A stretch of 64,000 bases of DNA from Tanytarsus gracilentus (lineage: Eukaryota > Arthropoda > Insecta > Diptera > Chironomidae). The stretch lies in NCBI GenBank assembly GCA_038502055.1, contig JAXRKN010000026.1:558001-622000 (forward strand), in the 5' to 3' direction. Each line of letters begins with the position of its first letter. Position 1 is the stretch's first letter. Shown in pieces: positions 58,305 through 64,000 of the stretch. The notes under the pieces are model-generated. The model had not been told where the DNA came from. It ran no database searches and saw only the letters and a program-made list of their open reading frames with translations. A program made the position numbers and the translations under genes.

Positions 58305-61300
58305 ATGTACAAAAGGAGGACATGATGAAGTGAGCGTATGAGCAGTTTCATATTTTTATGGTCCTATAGCTTGCTTAATCAACCCTATTTATACTCAATA
58401 CTCAATAATGATTTACGTGAGCGAAATCTAAAAATACTGCGAACACCAGCGGAAAAAAAATCCCTAAGATCGTGCTGCATGCGAAGAAAATGTATCGATT
58501 TAATTTTTTTTCCGATGCTGTTATTATCTCTTGTAGAATTTGCAGGCTCTCGCCATTATTTCTCGCTTCATTGAGCATAATAAAAACCATAAAAAATATG
58601 TCGAAACTGTCGATGAATCATGAAAACCTTAAATTTATGACCCCCTAAAAATTTCAAATTTTTGATTAATTTAGACATCCTTAAACTCCTAATCCGCATG
58701 ATTGGTGAATATTTGTATGGTGAGAGTTAGAAGGAGGAGGGCGATAATGCATTCTAATGCCTTTTAAGCAATTTGTGGCTTTCATCAGTTGAGATGAATA
58801 ATTTTAGAGCTCATTCGGTATTCATGCAATTTAGTGAATCTATTGATGGCTTCCACCCGAGGATACTCTTCCTTTTAAGAGCAATTGGCTTGTTTTTGTA
58901 AAATTTGCATTAATTTGTGTTTCCGAAAATTGTGCTTGCGGAAAATTGTGGTTTAGATATTAAGAATGCAGGGGTTGCATAAATGTCGATGAAATCAGGT
59001 TGATTTAAATCCAATGAGATTTAATTAAAACATCAAGTTTTCGATTCAATTAATTCAGAATTCTGGTTTGAAATTAAATCAAGTCCATAACCTCAACTTC
59101 GTTTGTTGTCAAATGAAAGTGAAATGAGCGGCACGAGCGTGCTTAAATTGGAAATAGATAAGAAGAAATTCAATCGTGCTCGTGTTTAGAAATATTTTTT
59201 GTCAGCCAAGCTTCTTTTCAGTTGAAATTTTAGAGAAGTATTGAATACAATTCTAAGAATTCTTTAAAAAGTGGAAATTGAAAAACTTTTCGATTATTTT
59301 TTCAGCATTGAAAATTTTAAACAAAAAAAAATTTTCGATTTAAAAGCAATGGACGCAAAATTTTTGGCAATAAATAATGTGTCTCGCTTGTCATAAATTC
59401 CGTCATTAAAAATTTATGGCTAATCGCCAAATTGAAATTGAATAAAAATATAATTAGGTCTTTTAAATTATTTAAAGCTGAAAAAATTTTCTCCATCAGC
59501 AAAATTTATTTAATCAAAAACTTTTTACATGACAGTCAAGACTATTTAAGGCAACAGTAAATACTTTTGACCACGACCAGTTCTTGATGTTTGAACTACT
59601 TTTTGGAGCGTTAATGCACAGCAAATTAAACATGGAGATAATTGTTGCATAAACCACTTTGTCATGGTCAACCATCCTCTCTTTTGTTGCCCATTGTGCC
59701 ATGTTGATAATAATTATTTGCACAATACAATGAGTGACACTGGTTAGCAATAATAACTATCGACTTTATTAAATCTCAAATTGCAATTCTTGTGATTTCA
59801 ACTTGAAAAATCGCATTTAATACTAAATTTAGTAAAGAATCAAAAAAAATTCCTTTTCTTTTTTAAATTTAATTTGTGGGTATTTTCCTAATTCTAAATG
59901 AAGTTAAGCTCTAAATACCAACCACGAGTATCCTGACGACAAAAATCATCTCTTAAGCTTCTTTTCTCAATTAAGCTGGTAAGTAGTTGAACAATTTCCA
60001 AAACGAAAAAAATTATATTTAATATAAGAATGATACAAGCATGTGTGACTCGCAGCTCAAATAAATTTTACACTCGGGCGAAAAAAAAAATGTGATGAAA
60101 AGTTTATAGAAGTGGCAGTCTTGTCTCGTAACAGATTGCCAAAATCAATAAAAAAAACTGAAGAATTTCTTTTATTTATGTTGAAAACATAATGTTTGTG
60201 CTGTAAGGCAATAAAAAAAATTCGTCTTGATGATAATTACGTGTTGATATGTTAAATTACTGCCATTATCCTCAAATGTGTGCTGAAGAAAAATTTATTA
60301 CACTGTTTTGTGTAAGCTTTAAAAAAATATATGTAAGAAGTTTCTTTCAACAATTAAATTTTCACTTTTCAGCTAAATTAAGTTTGAGAAATTTTGCAAA
60401 GCACTTCCAAGTTTTAATTCACATTTTACAACGCACTTCAGTCGGAAAATTTAACCTTCTAAAAAACAATTTTCACCCTTTCATTGAGAAGTTGCGGAAA
60501 ATGTGAATCTCCACAAAAAGAGATACCAAAAAAGCTTTTTCTATAATCTTCAGCTTAAAATCAGCCGCCATAAATTTTCAGTTGTACAATAAATTTTCAA
60601 TGAAACAAGGAGGGGTTCATTATGTGCTTGAGGCTTCGAGCCATATGCCCACAAATTATTATTTAATGTACTGCAACACATTCTAAAGAGGGGGACTTTG
60701 TATCAAGTTGAGAAGGATATGGGAGCGAGTTGATGGAGTAGAAAATAGTTATAGAATTAAAGGGTTGTGCTTTTAACTCATTAATCGTTTATGTGCGATG
60801 GGAGAACAAGAGTAATATAGCAATGCCATTGACAATGAAGTGCCAACGAGGGTTATGGAGAAAAAAGAGATTAAAGGCTCGAAGATTATATAAAAAGTTA
60901 TTTTTATCAAATTAGAAAAATCACTAGCAAAGCTTCAATAATTATTTATTAAAATTTTATTCCGACACGGTTGAACTTTATTGTTTTCTAGTTTATTACA
61001 TCAATAAACTTTTATGTGCTTTAATGTTGAAACTTAAGATTCTAACGTCACTCGAAAAAAGGGATCTCATGTTTAATTGCAGCCATAGTATGATGATGAT
61101 AATGAATCAAAGTGTTGTCTATAGGCATTCCCGGAAACAAAGCACTCTCTATCTCTTTTCTAAACACATAAATTAACATAAATTAGCTTATCAACCCACC
61201 GCGCGATTTAAGAAAACAAAAAGCTATAAATTTTAAAAAGGAAAAACCTTTGCCACATCTCTTCAACTTCTTCGTGAGCTCGAGATAAGTTAAGAGGAAA

Positions 61301-64000
61301 AAATTGGTTTTAAAGAGCGTAAGACTATCCGACGCCGTCATCTTAAACCACTTGAGATTGTGTTACGGAAATCTCTTTCTCTCTCTCGGCCTTCTCATTA
61401 ACAGCTTAAAGAAAATTACACTCAACATGGCATTGTAAATTTCTTATTGAAGTGCCGATAATTAATTTCGTAGACCTAAATCTTATGTGAGCACTTTCGA
61501 GAGACTCTTCTGGAGGTTTCCATAGAAATAATAAGCTTTTGTAATATTTTTGGCATGTCATAAAATCTGAGAACTTAATGATTTAAGGGTGGAGATTAAA
61601 ATAAAATGGAGAAAATTACTCAAAAGGGTTCATTCGAAGACTTTGTAAATTTTTAGAAAATTTCATTGATAAAAAATAAAGTTTCTTGATTTCAAAAAAG
61701 TTAAAATGAAAATATTAAAGGGGCATGATCGATTTTCAATGGACTCGAGTATGGTATTTATTTTAGTTACGAGTCATTGAGCATGAAACAGTTGAAGTAA
61801 CTTCATGTGGGTATTTTTAAATCATATTTTTCCACAACAAAAATGAATTTAAAGATTTTTGCATTCAATGCCTTAAAGACTTTACAAACAACCTACGCAA
61901 AAATCTTGCGTAAATTTTAACAAGCAAATATTTACAAATCAACCATTAAATTTTATTCTTTAGAAAATTTCTCCATTTATGTAATTTAAGAACTTTGAAA
62001 CAAAAGCTCAGTACAACATGCCCAAAGGCGAGCTCGGTTTATTAAATTTCCATGAAAAGTTAAAAGCAAAAACTCTTCACATCCATGAGCACATCGCAAA
62101 ACATTAAATTTATTCCTGTTCACTTAATGAATAATTTTTTTCCAGTTCATTGAGCAAATTGGACAAACGTTGTTGCTTAAATGTGTTTGCACTAAAACCT
62201 AATACTAATGATAAAATTTCACAAGCAAGCAGTAAAAGATCATTGGACTCGACAATTATTATGCATCGGAATATAAATTATTATGATAATATGCATGAAC
62301 CGATAATTTTCTCAATGAATTCATTGGAATGCGTTTGGAAAATTTAGTGCAATCTATGTTGGTCATCAGTTAAATGCAAAATACCATAAATTAATTTTAG
62401 TTGATTTCTGAGGGAATATTTAATTTTATGAGGGACAATTTTGGAACATTTAAAAAAGAGGTAAAATAATGGTAGAAAAATTCTTTGATGACAAAATATC
62501 CCAAAAAAATCCTAAACTTAATTTTTATCATGTATTTAATGGACAAAATGTTCACGGAACAAAAAATCCCGAACTCAATTTATTTGCGTATTTTTCTAAG
62601 TGAATATGCTTATGTTTATTTTTAAGGATGTCAAATTCCTCGCAGTGCTCAAAACTCTACATCTTGACATGCCATTCTCAAAGCCTTCAATTTTAAAGCA
62701 TCAATTCGTCACATCCGCTAATCTCCAACAATAAAAATAAAATTGCTGAAATAATAATTCCGAGAAAATTTACCAAAACATTTCTTCGCAGCGAGCATCA
62801 TCATTTGGCAACACGTGAGAATAATGAGGAAGAAAAAATTCACAAATTCATACGCTGTTGATGACGAAATGTTTTTTTTTTCGAGGAGAAATCCTGGAAG
62901 TTGTGGAAATTTAAAACTAGCGCATGACTCGTTCACATTTAGCTTCCAAATCGGTTGAATATTTTTGCCGTGATAATTGAATAACACGAGAACAAAAATA
63001 TCAGTCTGCGACGTGAGTACCGAAAGCTCAGTTCAGTTCGTAGCCATTATCCGCGCAATTGAGAATTAAAAAGAAAATCTTTAAAGCGTCATAAATAACC
63101 GTCGAGTATTCTTCTTACAAATTTATGACTCAGCGGATTCTTTATACTCGTGCGAGATTTAAATTTAAATTAGAAAATTTGTGCAGATTCATTTGAAGGA
63201 ATTTCGAGAGTGTCACATGGATATTTAGATTACCATAAAATTAAATCAGCAAAAAATTCTGACGACGATCTAAAATTGAATGCGACCGAATATTTTGAGT
63301 TCGAGCCAATTTCCGAGAAAACTCGCGAGCCCAAAATAATTTTTTTTGATGGTGAAAAGGTTGTTTAGCGTGACATCACAATAACACACAGCACAGTGGG
63401 ACTAAATCTCGGTCATCATAACTCTAATAAAGTCGACGCTGTGAACTTATTGAATAAAAAGTCATTGCTGTCGGGAAGAATAGAGTCGTGGAGGGGTGGC
63501 TTAAAGCTTGATTAATGAGCTCGTAATTTGGATAAATTTATTTTGTCGAGCACTCACAGTCTGGCATAAAAGTTTTATCTCTCTTTTTGTAACTTTTTTC
63601 CTGCTGCCAGAATCGCAATTTATGACAGTGCTCTGTAATCAACAGCGTTCGACTCCTTAACCTTCTCTCGGCAAAGTGAAAATTGAAAATAAGAAACTCG
63701 ATGACTTGACATTTGCTTTTATTGCTCAATAGGTTTGATGTAAAAGTGTCAAAATGATTCGTCAATAAAACTGGTGTAAGTTGTGTGACACATGCTAGGA
63801 TTATAAAAAAAAAGGTGAAAGTGAAAATTCTTGTTTGCGATATCAATGAAAAAAAATGACGTAATGTGGAATGTGAAATGGGTATCTGCCTTTTTCTGCA
63901 TAGCGAATATCAAGTGCTCCATGATAGTAGGTAATTATTGTGAGCGTCAACAAGTGTGCAGATGTGCGTGCTTGAGTGAATAATTGAAATGTGTGGATGT
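58305..64000. other. Gene-poor AT-rich region to the window end
   Basis: No gene, RNA or mobile element could be supported. Open frames on both strands are short and lack motifs. The minus-strand frame at 63538-63846 begins at TTG, not ATG, although its start looks hydrophobic. The stretch may be intergenic or an intron of a gene lying beyond the window. Confidence 0.45.

Noticed and set aside
63538..63846. A 102-codon minus-strand frame with a hydrophobic, secretory-looking start
   Set aside because: It begins with TTG, has no ATG in a useful place, and lacks splice or poly(A) support.

Overview
The window looks like nuclear DNA of an AT-rich insect, most likely a dipteran and probably a lower (nematoceran) fly. 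The identifiable genes (tropomyosin, synaptotagmin 4, Lim1, ND-42, NSRP1, borealin) are split by GT-AG introns. Some introns are about 60 bases and others are several kilobases. The encoded proteins resemble fly orthologues most closely, as far as I can recall those families. No tool was run, so orthology is by eye and the species is not determined.

Layout. Positions 1-2.75 kb hold the 3' end of a tropomyosin gene on the plus strand, with three alternative terminal coding exons. From 3.36 to 5.25 kb is a complete synaptotagmin 4 gene in six coding exons. A gene-free stretch leads to a predicted Inr/DPE promoter near 10.5 kb, preceded by RFX- and CCAAT-like sites. This promoter serves a Lim1 (LHX1/5-type) LIM-homeobox gene that fills 10.5-32.0 kb, with four large introns. 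Its fourth large intron carries a Helentron/DINE-1-like repeat with a CCGT microsatellite. From 32 to 52.6 kb is mostly AT-rich non-coding DNA. It holds two compact minus-strand genes I cannot name: a 65-residue two-helix membrane protein at 35.7-35.9 kb and an intronless 119-residue acidic protein at 42.8-43.2 kb. A tight housekeeping cluster follows: ND-42/NDUFA10 (plus), NSRP1 (minus, tail-to-tail with ND-42) and borealin (plus, head-to-head with NSRP1). After borealin a roughly 1.26 kb insertion sits between 23-base direct repeats, and it contains a GC-richer module with strong RNA-folding potential. From 58.3 to 64 kb I see no supportable gene.

Functions. The genes are not one pathway. 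They cover muscle/cytoskeleton (tropomyosin), vesicle trafficking at synapses (Syt4), neural and appendage patterning (Lim1), respiratory complex I (ND-42), pre-mRNA splicing (NSRP1) and chromosome segregation (borealin). The points most worth checking are a tandem duplication at the last zinc-ligand site of the second LIM domain of Lim1, the inserted element with its pseudoknot-capable segment, and the split-start microprotein gene at 35.7 kb.
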